Of a DNA stretch of 64,000 nucleotides, positions 44,020-52,728 are shown piece by piece (positions within the stretch are counted from its first letter, which is position 1; every line of letters begins with the position of its first letter). The stretch comes from Latilactobacillus graminis DSM 20719 (GTDB lineage: Bacteria > Bacillota > Bacilli > Lactobacillales > Lactobacillaceae). Both the position numbers and the translations under genes were made by a program. The stretch is from positions 1 to 64,000 of the forward strand of contig NZ_AYZB01000020.1 of assembly GCF_001436415.1 (NCBI RefSeq), read 5' to 3'. The notes beneath the pieces are model-generated. The model did no database searches. It was not told the DNA's origin and worked only from the letters and a program-made list of their open reading frames with translations.

Positions 44020-44862
44020 ATGGATCTAGGATTAACCATAAGAAAAATAAGAGTTGAAAAAGGGTTAACACAAAAAGAAGTTTGTAAAGATATCGTTACT
44101 ATGAGCTACTATAGCCGTATTGAAAGAAATATAAGTGAACCGACTATTTCAGTATTTCTAGAAATTTTAAAACGATTGAACATCAGTTTTGATGAATTTA
44201 TGTTTATACACCTAAATTACAAAGAATCTTCCAGCGATTTTTGGTGGTATAGATTGTCCGATCTTTATCATTCGGGAAATATCGAAGAGCTCCAAAAAAT
44301 TAATACTATTTTAGAAACATCTTCTAACAAAAATGATTTGCAATATCAATATATAGTCCAACTTTGTATAATGCGCTTGAGAGGGAATATTCCTGAACCC
44401 AATGAGAATATGTCTATTGTAAATAAGTTGATGACCATGGATTTATGGACAAGTGAAGAGATAAAAATTTTCATATCGACAATGGATATACTGCCATTGG
44501 AAACTGTAACAGTTATAGTTAACGGAATACTTAAAAGAAGGACTCTTTATTCAAAATCAAAAGGATTCAATTCCCCTTATAATAAGATACTTATTAATGC
44601 CACTTTACTATGTATTGATGCCTCCCAATTTTCTAAAGCAAAAAAATATTTGATTGAGTATCAAAAGTCTCTTGAAACAAGAGATTTTTATGGTCGTGCC
44701 ATGGCTGTATATTTAGAAGGGCTACTCTTAGTTATGACAGGGGATTCTACAACAGGGAACCAAAAAGTAACCCGTTTTTTCGACATTTGTGAATCGTTAG
44801 ATTTAAATCACTTTTCCAAAAAGTATAAAGATTATTTTGAACGCCTTACCAATAAGAAATGA
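44020..44862 (+). CDS. Rgg-like transcriptional regulator
   Basis: A 280-residue protein. The N-terminal XRE-type helix-turn-helix spans residues ~6-60 (GLTIRKIRVEKGLTQKEV, SYYSRIERNISEPT). A C-terminal helical, TPR-like region of ~200 residues is typical of Rgg/MutR regulators, which respond to short peptides. TAGGAGG lies before the ATG. It is divergent from the LRR surface protein, the most likely target. The first HTH helix differs from the Rgg consensus in having MSYYSRIER in place of SxxSRFER, a minor variation. No convincing peptide pheromone gene was found beside it. Confidence 0.8.
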   Translation: MDLGLTIRKIRVEKGLTQKEVCKDIVTMSYYSRIERNISEPTISVFLEILKRLNISFDEFMFIHLNYKESSSDFWWYRLSDLYHSGNIEELQKINTILETSSNKNDLQYQYIVQLCIMRLRGNIPEPNENMSIVNKLMTMDLWTSEEIKIFISTMDILPLETVTVIVNGILKRRTLYSKSKGFNSPYNKILINATLLCIDASQFSKAKKYLIEYQKSLETRDFYGRAMAVYLEGLLLVMTGDSTTGNQKVTRFFDICESLDLNHFSKKYKDYFERLTNKK

Positions 44863-45114
44863 TTGGCTTACAACCATACAATAGTAGGCGAATTCTTAAT
44901 AATTATATAATGAATAATTCCTTATACTAGTAAGCATTATAGAGTTTCACATATTATCAAACTAAAGCAGTAAATTAAGTTAGCTTATTTACAATATTTT
45001 AATGGTCATATTTTTGGTCACAGTTTAATTCAAATCTAATCTAATCACGCTAGTTATACCGTTAAAAATCCCAATAAATCAGTGTCGAATTCTCTTAATT
45101 CCGAATAGGTTATT

Positions 45115-45129
45115 GAATGGGAATAAAAA
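45115..45129 (+). repeat. attachment-site direct repeat, right copy
   Basis: GAATGGGAATAAAAA is identical to the 15 bases at the guaA stop. The base context (TATTGAATGGGAATAA) would again encode I-E-W-E-stop, as expected for a displaced guaA end. Confidence 0.75.
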
Positions 45130-45136
45130 GCTAAGC

Positions 45137-45178
45137 AAAATACCGCACAGCGTTTTAACGCTGTGCGGTATTTTTTTT
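45137..45178 (+). terminator. terminator, probably the original guaA terminator
   Basis: AAAATACCGCACAGCG and CGCTGTGCGGTATTTTTTTT. No gene ends just upstream except the duplicated guaA end, so this was likely guaA's terminator before the insertion. Confidence 0.75.
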
Positions 45179-45256
45179 GTGCAATCAATTGCGGCTTTTA
45201 ACGGCTGTGCTTTGAAATATAGAATACCATCTAATCAATGAAAGTAGGGATGATTG

Positions 45257-46535
45257 ATGACAAATGGGCAACCATTAACGACTAGTGAAAAGATCAAACA
45301 AAGACTTGTCTTTGCAGTGGCGAAGTTAATTCAAATATTTCCCTTAATTGGGTTAACCATGATCCATAACGGGCAGTTGTATATCTCATTCTACACAGCC
45401 TTAAAAACGGGCCTATTATTTGTGAATAATAGTCGGCACGTGCAAAATGCGTTTAAAATAATATGGCGGCCTTTATCCTGGGCGCCAGCGCCGGTGTGAT
45501 CAATACCGATCTATGAGGGCGTTTATTATCCCGAGCGGGTGGTTTGGAAATGGTATCTGATGGGCACTGAAATTAATACCTTATTGGGATTTAGTTTGCT
45601 CACCGCTGGGGGGCTTAATCATTGCGAGTCACTTTTCGTACCGGTTGGTCTTTGTGGGCATTATGGGTTTTGTTTTAATCGGTTTGATGGGCATGCAGCG
45701 CTTTGAACCGTTTGTAAAACAACCTGGCGAAGCCGTTTTTGTACCGCAAACGAAATCGGTCAATAATTTAGAATTATTTATCTGGGTCACTATCATGGCA
45801 TTTGCGCTGCGATACTTGCGCCTATTTGAAGCTAAGTTTGTTTGGCAACTAGTACTCATTGCGATTGTTGGCTTAATTGGACTAGTTATACGGGTTATTC
45901 TGACGCGGGGGATGCAGACGAATATGCTGGCTTGGTTATTAATCGCCGCGCTAATCAACGGTGCATTTGAGACGTTCCTAATGCTTTATATCTTTGTTGC
46001 CGTTCAAAATAAGGCCTTAATGATTGCCGCGTATATGACCTATGGAATCGGCATGCTTCTCGCGCAAGTTATGCGCCGTACGATTCAAGGACGCTTTACC
46101 CAATTATCAGACCTAAAAGGCCAACTACTAGGCTGCATCATTGGCGCTTGGCTGATGATGATCCCATACACAATCCTCCTCGGGATTGTATTGATTAGTT
46201 TCTTTGGCAGTGCCAACAGCATTCTTTTAAATCATCGTGCTTATAACACCGGTGTCACGACACCAGCCCAAACCTTAATTGTTAAATATCGGAATACGTA
46301 TCTCGGCAGTATCCTAATGCAATTTATCTTGATCACCGGCTTGATGGGCCTAGCCGTAATGCGGCAACAAGACATGACGGCCGTGATTGCCCAAATCAGT
46401 AGCAGTGTCGCAATGACTAACACTACCAGTCAATTGATTCACCTGGCCAGTCTAATCAGTGTGGGCTGGCTAACGCTGATCGCTGGCTTGGCTGGTAGAT
46501 ACTTACCGGCGGTCGATGAAAATCCGCTCACTTAA
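45257..46535 (+). pseudogene. MFS transporter, frameshifted
   Basis: A single MFS-like permease is spread over at least three frames. The N-terminal piece begins at ATG 45257 and breaks near 45470 (in-frame stop 45497-45499). A middle piece reads VVWKWYLMGTEINTLLGFSLL around 45540-45605. The C-terminal piece resumes near 45606 as IASHFSYRLVFVGIMGFV and runs to 46535 with about eight helices. The 296-codon open frame from 45645 is only its C-terminal part. At least two indels and probably a deletion separate the parts. It lies just outside the island. Confidence 0.75.
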
Positions 46536-46540
46536 TGGAT

Positions 46541-46576
46541 AAAAATAACGGCCCCTGTTTAGGGACCGTTATTTTT
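46541..46576 (+). terminator. terminator after the MFS pseudogene
   Basis: AAAAATAACGGCCCC and GGGACCGTTATTTTT hairpin. Confidence 0.8.
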
Positions 46577-46915
46577 GTTTTTGAATATTGGGTTATTATT
46601 TATACGGATTTTGGGGGATGAAAAACATAAAGGTGCCTCTAGCGGTACAATACTCAAATAAACGAATAGCGACTCCTCAAAATCCGCCCTAGATTCTAAC
46701 TATCTTTAAAAATCAGATGTAACTAAAATTGAGTGCTATTAGTTAGAAAAATGGGGAGCTTTCAATATATTATAGGGTATAAAAATTATTATTTATATGG
46801 TTATTACAAAGAATAATGAGAATTAGACATAATATTAAATTGTGATTTCACTGTAAGAAATAAAAGTATATAGTTATTACTAAATAGTACTATTTAATTT
46901 TTTGGGGGGATTATA
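46577..46915 (+). other. Leader region of the PHP-ATPase gene
   Basis: These 339 bases are very AT-rich and hold no frame I can support. The downstream half is the promoter region of the PHP-ATPase gene; a 16-bp palindrome lies near its end. Confidence 0.5.
46881..46896. promoter_or_regulatory. 16-bp perfect palindrome before the PHP-ATPase gene
   Basis: TAAATAGTACTATTTA is a perfect palindrome ending 7 bases before the GGGGGGA ribosome site. Its position between the likely promoter and the start codon suits an operator. The regulator is unknown. In AT-rich DNA some palindromes arise by chance. Confidence 0.45.
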
Positions 46916-49018
46916 GTGACAATAAAAATTGATTTTCATATACATACATTATCAAAAGCTGGAAAAGATAATGGTTTTATTTTTTCACTTGGTTGGTTGA
47001 AAGAATATGTAAAGGTCCAGAAACTGGATGCGATAGCAATAACAAATCATAATTTATTTTCAGAGACGCAGTTTAAGGAAATTAATGATGCATTAGAGTG
47101 CACAGTATTACCTGGTATTGAATTAAGTTTAAAAGATGGACATGTGAATATAGTTTTTGAAAATTCAGAAGATAATAGAAATAAGTTAGCTAAAATAGCA
47201 CAGGCCCTTGAGTTAGGTGCAGTGAAAGGACTATCTATCGAAGAGTTTAAAGAAAAATTCTCAGAAATGAAAAAAGGTATCATTATTTTTGAGTATGGTA
47301 AGAGTAATTCACTTGTAATTGATGAAGATTTTAATGATCCATTCTTTCGAAATTATACTCTTGTACGCGGTGTAGGAACACAATTAAGGTTTCAAAAAGC
47401 ATTATTACAGGATCAACCATATTGTCCAGTTTTATTTAGTGACGGCCATGCAACAGAAGTTGATCCTGATCCCGTTCGCAATGATATAGTAAAACTTGGG
47501 TTGAAGAACACCTTTGTGCAGATGGAAAAATTTAATTTTAATCAATTGTTAGAAGAGTTAAAAAATAAAGAACATGTTCAAACAACTAAAGATGGACTTA
47601 GTAATATATTTGAAATTGATGTAGAAAATAATCCGATAGCCGTTTCAACAAAATTAAATTTAATTGTTGGTAGAAGGGGTAGTGGGAAAACATATTTACT
47701 AGACCATATACAAAGCCAATATGAAAATAGTGACAACACAATTGCATATATTCGTCAATTCAAATCAAATGAAGAAACAAAAGTATTTTTGGATCAAGAA
47801 AAAAATAGGATAGCAAATGATTTTCGAAATCGATGGGTAGAAAATAATAAAACGCAACTTGATGGTATTGTACAGTTTTATAAAACCAATTTTGAAGACC
47901 AAGTTGAAGAATATTTAAAGAGTGTGAGACGATTTGCTAATGAGTTTGTATCTTCGAAAGTAGCAAAAGAAGTTCAATTATTTTCACAAAATAAATTCGA
48001 GATATTAGACACAAAACAGAACCAAAAAAATATGGAGAAGATGAAGGAAGTAATTGAAGCTCGAGATTTATGGCAATTCATTTCAGGGGAGAGAAGGGAA
48101 ATATACCTAGCTAACTTGATATCGGCGTATAGAGAACTTAGAACTAATTTGATAAGACAAGAATTAGATAATGAAATAAAGGAAAAAGTAAATAATATCG
48201 TAGAAATCGTAAAAAATATAGTTGTAAAAAAAACTGCTATACAGCCAGTTAGTACCCTTGATATTGTGAGTCAATTTAGCCGTTATAAAGAAAAACAGCA
48301 AATTGAATTATTTATGAAGAAAGCTATTGCAGATATTGTGGATAATGTAGTACCCGAATATTCTTATAAAATTCATGTTGTAAAAGAAGAGTGGAAAAGT
48401 GCCGATGATTTTATAAAAAATGTACCAAGTGAGGGTAGGACTGCGGTAAAGGGTGATTTAGTAACGCCATATATAAATAAAAATTACTTACTATTTCTGA
48501 AGAATTTATTTAGCGATAAGTACCTGACAAAATTTACACTTGAAAGTGGATTGGATTTATCTCGATATTTATTTAATTTTAGAGTTGAGTTATTAACGGA
48601 AGCTGGTACTCGTGCATCAGGAGGACAGCAAATGGCTTTAGGATTAATGATGAAATTAGATGATGCAAAGAAGGCTGATATTGTATTAGTGGATGAACCG
48701 GAAGGGTCTCTAGATAATGTATTTATTAAATATGAATTAATACCAAAGCTCAGGGAATTATCTGGTACTATTCCTGTTTTTGTTATTACGCATAATTCAA
48801 CTTTAGGAGCATTATTAAATCCAGATAGGCTTATTATCGCTAAATTTAATACGGTTACAAAAAAACATGAGTTAAAATCAGGAGACTTCCTGTCTAAAGA
48901 GGTATTTGATAGTGATGGAAATGTAAGTTATTCTTATGAAGACTTTGTAGATGCAATGGAAGCAGGGTATGATACTTATGTAGAAAAGGGGAATCAGTAT
49001 GGATATCTTAAACATTAA
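46916..49018 (+). CDS. PHP-domain/SMC-like ABC ATPase (TrlF/Ppl-like)
   Basis: A 700-residue two-part protein. The N-terminal PHP domain (~1-220) has metal-binding motifs DFHIHT, AITNHNLF, PGIELS and FSDGHA. The ATPase has Walker A IVGRRGSGKTYLL (~250), a helical/coiled insert (~290-560), signature ASGGQQMALGLMMKL, Walker B ADIVLVDEPEGSLDN and switch His in FVITHN, as in Rad50/SMC-type ATPases. PHP domains are phosphoesterases or nucleases; PHP-SMC fusions occur in phage-defence contexts. I infer an ATP-gated nuclease. GTG start with GGGGGGA 5 nt upstream. The next gene overlaps by 20 nt. AT-rich, unlike the core genes. Confidence 0.8.
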   Translation: MTIKIDFHIHTLSKAGKDNGFIFSLGWLKEYVKVQKLDAIAITNHNLFSETQFKEINDALECTVLPGIELSLKDGHVNIVFENSEDNRNKLAKIAQALELGAVKGLSIEEFKEKFSEMKKGIIIFEYGKSNSLVIDEDFNDPFFRNYTLVRGVGTQLRFQKALLQDQPYCPVLFSDGHATEVDPDPVRNDIVKLGLKNTFVQMEKFNFNQLLEELKNKEHVQTTKDGLSNIFEIDVENNPIAVSTKLNLIVGRRGSGKTYLLDHIQSQYENSDNTIAYIRQFKSNEETKVFLDQEKNRIANDFRNRWVENNKTQLDGIVQFYKTNFEDQVEEYLKSVRRFANEFVSSKVAKEVQLFSQNKFEILDTKQNQKNMEKMKEVIEARDLWQFISGERREIYLANLISAYRELRTNLIRQELDNEIKEKVNNIVEIVKNIVVKKTAIQPVSTLDIVSQFSRYKEKQQIELFMKKAIADIVDNVVPEYSYKIHVVKEEWKSADDFIKNVPSEGRTAVKGDLVTPYINKNYLLFLKNLFSDKYLTKFTLESGLDLSRYLFNFRVELLTEAGTRASGGQQMALGLMMKLDDAKKADIVLVDEPEGSLDNVFIKYELIPKLRELSGTIPVFVITHNSTLGALLNPDRLIIAKFNTVTKKHELKSGDFLSKEVFDSDGNVSYSYEDFVDAMEAGYDTYVEKGNQYGYLKH

Positions 49019-49301
49019 CAATAATGAGGTACAAATTAGAGTGAGTGAAGAAGAAAGCGTATCCGTTTTGGATATTAGTAAAGAGCAGTTATTCAAAATA
49101 CTAGACAATATTTACGAGAATGAGGAGTATTATAATTTAGAGTTGGTGGGAAACGAATTAGCGTCTATTAAAAATCCGGTAAAAAAAGTAATTGCTGAGC
49201 AGATTTTAGATAAAATACAGGACTTTAAGAAACAGGTAGGTGCACTTAGAACTACATTAAGTGCAAAGTATCCAGAAATCCATAGTGAAATTGAAAAATA
49301 A
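48999..49301 (+). CDS. Small partner protein of the PHP-ATPase, 100 residues
   Basis: An acidic, mostly helical protein starting MDILNINNNEVQIRVSEEE. It overlaps the PHP-ATPase end by 20 nt in another frame; AAAAGGGG at 48986-48993 inside the upstream gene is its ribosome site. No family recognised. The tight coupling points to a stoichiometric partner: regulator, inhibitor or target adaptor of the ATPase. It shares the low GC of the upstream gene, so the pair probably moved together. Confidence 0.65.
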   Translation: MDILNINNNEVQIRVSEEESVSVLDISKEQLFKILDNIYENEEYYNLELVGNELASIKNPVKKVIAEQILDKIQDFKKQVGALRTTLSAKYPEIHSEIEK

Positions 49302-49343
49302 TAGTAATATGTTCGTAAGAATTAATGCAATGGAGTGTTCTAC

Positions 49344-49754
49344 ATGAAAGATATTTACGTCGTTGGTGCTGCAATCATCAAGGATAATCAAATTCTATGC
49401 ACAAAGCGGGCCACTGACCGAATTTTAGGAGATTTGTGGGAATTTCCGGGTGGGAAGATCGAACCGGATGAGGCGCCGGAAGCTGCTTTAGTGCGGGAAA
49501 TAAAAGAAGAGTTGGGTGCTGATATTTTAGTTGGGCCGGCAGTCGCAACCGATGTACACCAATACGACTTTGGTAACGTTCATTTAACCGTTTATTATGC
49601 GCAGTTCACAAAGGAAAGTTTTGGGTTAGTGGCGCACAGCCAGATGAAATGGTGCCATCAGTCTGAATTGGGCCAATTAACTTGGGCTCCAGCAGATGTA
49701 GCAGCGATGCAAGCCATTCAAAAACAAGATTTAACACAATTAACGTTTAAGTAG
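49344..49754 (+). CDS. NUDIX hydrolase (MutT-like)
   Basis: A 136-residue NUDIX protein. The box GGKIEPDEAPEAALVREI with KEELGA fits Gx5Ex7REUxEExGU. The FPGGKI and start YVVGAAIIKDNQILCTKR are as in 8-oxo-dGTP or CTP pyrophosphohydrolases. It ends 9 nt before the HKD-helicase gene and is almost certainly co-expressed with it. Such pairings recur in lactobacilli, so the NUDIX enzyme is probably functionally tied to the helicase rather than simple nucleotide-pool cleaning. TGGAG before ATG 49344 decides the start. Confidence 0.85.
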   Translation: MKDIYVVGAAIIKDNQILCTKRATDRILGDLWEFPGGKIEPDEAPEAALVREIKEELGADILVGPAVATDVHQYDFGNVHLTVYYAQFTKESFGLVAHSQMKWCHQSELGQLTWAPADVAAMQAIQKQDLTQLTFK

Positions 49755-49763
49755 GGAGCATTC

Positions 49764-52643
49764 ATGACGGATTTACAGACTGAATTACAAAATTCAGCTT
49801 TAGCAGGATTAGTTGATAAGGAGCGCTATATTTCTCAGGATGAATACCTGCCGAAGTTACTATTTAACACAGCAGAAGATCATGTTAAGACGCATTTGGA
49901 TGAAGAACTGATGACTTGCCAGCACTTCACTTTTGCCGTGGCTTTCATTACGGAGGCAGTTTTAACGATGCTGAAACCAAAGTTAGCCGACCTTGCCTTA
50001 AAAGGGGTTACGGGCCGGATTTTGACGTCTAATTATCTAGGCTTTAACAAGCCTAAAGTCTTTAAAGAATTGTTTAAAATCCCCAACCTTGAGGTGCGGA
50101 TTTTAAAACAATCTGATTCATTTCATGCCAAAGGTTATATTTTTGATAAGGGCGACTATCAATCAATGATTATTGGAAGCTCGAACTTGACTGAAACGGC
50201 ATTAATTCGTAATTACGAGTGGAACTTAAGAATTACCTCATATGAAAATGCAGCGCTAACCGCCCAAGTTATCAACGAAGTCCAACAGCAATGGCAACGT
50301 GCAGAGGTGTTAACGCCAGATTGGATTGCTAATTATGAAGCTGATTACCAGACAATTGTTGTTAATCGTCAGAAAAACGAACCAGCCGCAATTGTTGCCG
50401 AAGAGTCCGCACACTACAGCACGATTACGCCTAATCATATGCAAAAAGAGGCGTTGAAGTCGTTGAATTTCTTGCGACATGAGGGCCATCAAAAAGCATT
50501 AATTGTTTCGGCAACCGGAACTGGGAAAACTTATTTGGGGGCATTTGATGTCCAACGTGTGAATCCGAAGAAGTTCCTATTTATTGTGCATCGTGAACAG
50601 ATTTTAATGAAGGCTAAAGCCAGTTTTCATCAGGTGTTAGGCGGCGATTGGTCAGAGTATGGGATCTTATCGGGAAATGAAAATCAACGGGATGCACGAT
50701 ATTTATTTGCGACGATCCAAACGCTGTCCAAAGAGAGGACATTAACGCAGTTTGATCCAGCAGAATTTGACTATATCATGATTGATGAAGCACACAAATC
50801 GGGTGCCAGCAGCTATCATCGGGTGATTGATTATTTTAAACCACAATTTTTATTAGGAATGACGGCGACTCCTGAACGGACGGACGATTTTAATATTTAC
50901 GAGTTGTTCGACTATAATTTGGCCTATGAGATTCGCCTGCAAGATGCTTTGGAAGAAGATATGTTAGCCCCGTTTCATTATATTGGTGTGACGGACTACG
51001 AGTTAGATGGCGAGATTAGTGAGGAAAAGACACCGTTACAAAATTTAGTTTCTTCGGAACGAATGGATTATGTTGAACAGCAGTTGAACTATTACGGTTA
51101 TGCAGGTGATCAGGTCCATGGCTTAATTTTCTGTAGCCGGAAAGATGAAGCCAAAGAAGTCGCGCAGATTATGACCGCTAAAGGCTATCCTTCAGTTGCT
51201 TTGACTGGCGAAGATAGTGTTGATTATCGAGAACAAGTCATTCGAGACTTTGAAGCTGGTAAGTATCAATATATTGTGACGGTTGATATTTTCAATGAAG
51301 GGATCGACATTCCTTGTATCAATCAAGTGGTAATGTTGCGGAATACGCAATCCAGTATTATCTTTATCCAGCAACTGGGCCGGGGTTTACGGAAGTTTCC
51401 GCGTAAAGATTTTGTGACGGTGATTGATTTTATCGGAAACTACAAGAATAACTATTTGATTCCGATTGCTTTAACAGGTGACCATTCACGGAATAAGAAT
51501 AGTCTACGTAGTAAGTTGAGTACGGACCAAATTATCGGGATGTCGACGATTAATTTTACCGAAGTTGCTAAACAACGGGTTTACGATTCGATTAATAATA
51601 GTAATTTGACTGAATTGAAACAGTTGCGCGATGATTATCAAGATTTGAAGAAACGTCTTGGCAGAGTACCGTTGTTGTTTGATTTTACAACGCATGGTTC
51701 GATTGATGGCTCAGTCCTGATTGCTAAATACGACAACTATTACCAGTTCTTGTTGAAGATGAAAGAGGATGTCCATCTCACTATTGACGAAGATCAGGTT
51801 CTAAGAATGCTGTCCAAAGAATTACTGAACGGGATGCGAGTTCACGAGTTATTATTACTAAAGCTACTGCTTGAAAAAGATGGTGGATTATCAGTTGATG
51901 ACTTCAAACGAGCACTTGAACAGGTACACGCTAGAACTGATCAGAAGACGTTAGACTCAATGTTATTAATCCTTGGGTTAAGCTTCTTTAAAACAACAGA
52001 TCAAGACAAATACGGTCGTGAAGCCTACGTAGTACTGCTTAACAATCAATATCAATTAAACTCTAAAATTAAGGCTGCTTATCAAGCAAATTCGTTTTTC
52101 AAATTGCTTGTGGATGATGTTTTAGCGACGGGTTTATTCAAAGCAGACGATTATGATCAAACTGTGCCATTAACAATTGGTAAGAAGTATACGCGAAAAG
52201 ATGCTTGTCGGTTATTAGGTTGGGAGAAAGATCAGTCTTCAACAATTTATGGCTATAAAACCGCATATGGGACTTGCCCACTATTTATTACCTATGCAAA
52301 ATCGCAGGATATTGATGATGGTATTAAGTACGAAGATGAGTTTTTAAATAGTCAAACGATGCGCATGTTCACGCGCCATCCTCGGAAAATCGACTCAGCA
52401 GAAGTTCAAACAATGGTTCAAGGGAATGCATCTGGTGAATTAAAAATGCCATTATTTGTGAAAAAAAGTGATGATGAAGGGATTGATTTCTACTATTTAG
52501 GGCTTGTTGATATTGATCAGAAATCATTACGTCAAGAATCAATGGTTGTTAAAGATGGTAAGATTGATCCAGTCGTAACAATGAATTTAATTCTTGAAAA
52601 ACCAGTGCAATATAGTTTGTATTTGAATTTGACGAAGGATTAG
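49764..52643 (+). CDS. HKD-nuclease/SF2 helicase/DUF3427 protein
   Basis: A 959-residue multidomain protein. The N-terminal phospholipase D-type nuclease (~25-200) has one HKD motif, SFHAKGYIFD (HxKx4D), followed by IGSSNLTETAL. The SF2 helicase (~225-600) has Walker A SATGTGKTYLGA, DEAH box MIDEAHKSG, MTATPERTD and motif VI QQLGRGLRKF. The C-terminal DUF3427-like part (~620-959) has RKDACRLLGWEKDQSSTIYGYK. Such proteins are thought to act in DNA repair or restriction-like defence. With a single HKD, the nuclease likely dimerises. In an operon with the NUDIX gene; flanked by other defence-type genes. Confidence 0.88.
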   Translation: MTDLQTELQNSALAGLVDKERYISQDEYLPKLLFNTAEDHVKTHLDEELMTCQHFTFAVAFITEAVLTMLKPKLADLALKGVTGRILTSNYLGFNKPKVFKELFKIPNLEVRILKQSDSFHAKGYIFDKGDYQSMIIGSSNLTETALIRNYEWNLRITSYENAALTAQVINEVQQQWQRAEVLTPDWIANYEADYQTIVVNRQKNEPAAIVAEESAHYSTITPNHMQKEALKSLNFLRHEGHQKALIVSATGTGKTYLGAFDVQRVNPKKFLFIVHREQILMKAKASFHQVLGGDWSEYGILSGNENQRDARYLFATIQTLSKERTLTQFDPAEFDYIMIDEAHKSGASSYHRVIDYFKPQFLLGMTATPERTDDFNIYELFDYNLAYEIRLQDALEEDMLAPFHYIGVTDYELDGEISEEKTPLQNLVSSERMDYVEQQLNYYGYAGDQVHGLIFCSRKDEAKEVAQIMTAKGYPSVALTGEDSVDYREQVIRDFEAGKYQYIVTVDIFNEGIDIPCINQVVMLRNTQSSIIFIQQLGRGLRKFPRKDFVTVIDFIGNYKNNYLIPIALTGDHSRNKNSLRSKLSTDQIIGMSTINFTEVAKQRVYDSINNSNLTELKQLRDDYQDLKKRLGRVPLLFDFTTHGSIDGSVLIAKYDNYYQFLLKMKEDVHLTIDEDQVLRMLSKELLNGMRVHELLLLKLLLEKDGGLSVDDFKRALEQVHARTDQKTLDSMLLILGLSFFKTTDQDKYGREAYVVLLNNQYQLNSKIKAAYQANSFFKLLVDDVLATGLFKADDYDQTVPLTIGKKYTRKDACRLLGWEKDQSSTIYGYKTAYGTCPLFITYAKSQDIDDGIKYEDEFLNSQTMRMFTRHPRKIDSAEVQTMVQGNASGELKMPLFVKKSDDEGIDFYYLGLVDIDQKSLRQESMVVKDGKIDPVVTMNLILEKPVQYSLYLNLTKD

Positions 52644-52670
52644 AAAAAATATGATTAATACAGCAACAAC

Positions 52671-52728
52671 AAAAAACGGTCATTCACTAAACTAACGAAA
52701 TTACTAGTTTGATGAATGGCCTTTTTTT
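52671..52728. terminator. bidirectional terminator
   Basis: AAAAAACGGTCATTCA and TGAATGGCCTTTTTTT form a long stem with an inner AAACTA/TAGTTT hairpin between the convergent helicase and endonuclease genes. Confidence 0.8.

Larger units (their letters stand above)
37516..45129. mobile_element. Genomic-island remnant at the guaA 3' end
   Basis: About 7.6 kb lies between two copies of the guaA-end repeat. The contents are accessory: two 5'-truncated DUF1906 genes, two small membrane proteins, an LPNTG surface protein and an Rgg-like regulator, all more AT-rich than the neighbours. No integrase, relaxase or phage structural gene remains, so the element cannot move on its own. The right copy is followed by a guaA-like terminator. 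Loss of the integrase and gene decay indicate an old insertion. Confidence 0.65.
44863..45256. other. Intergenic region containing the right island boundary
   Basis: AT-rich sequence with no supported gene. It contains the right copy of the guaA-end repeat (45115-45129) followed by a terminator. The 250 bases before the repeat are the right end of the island, and no integrase remnant can be read in them. Confidence 0.5.
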
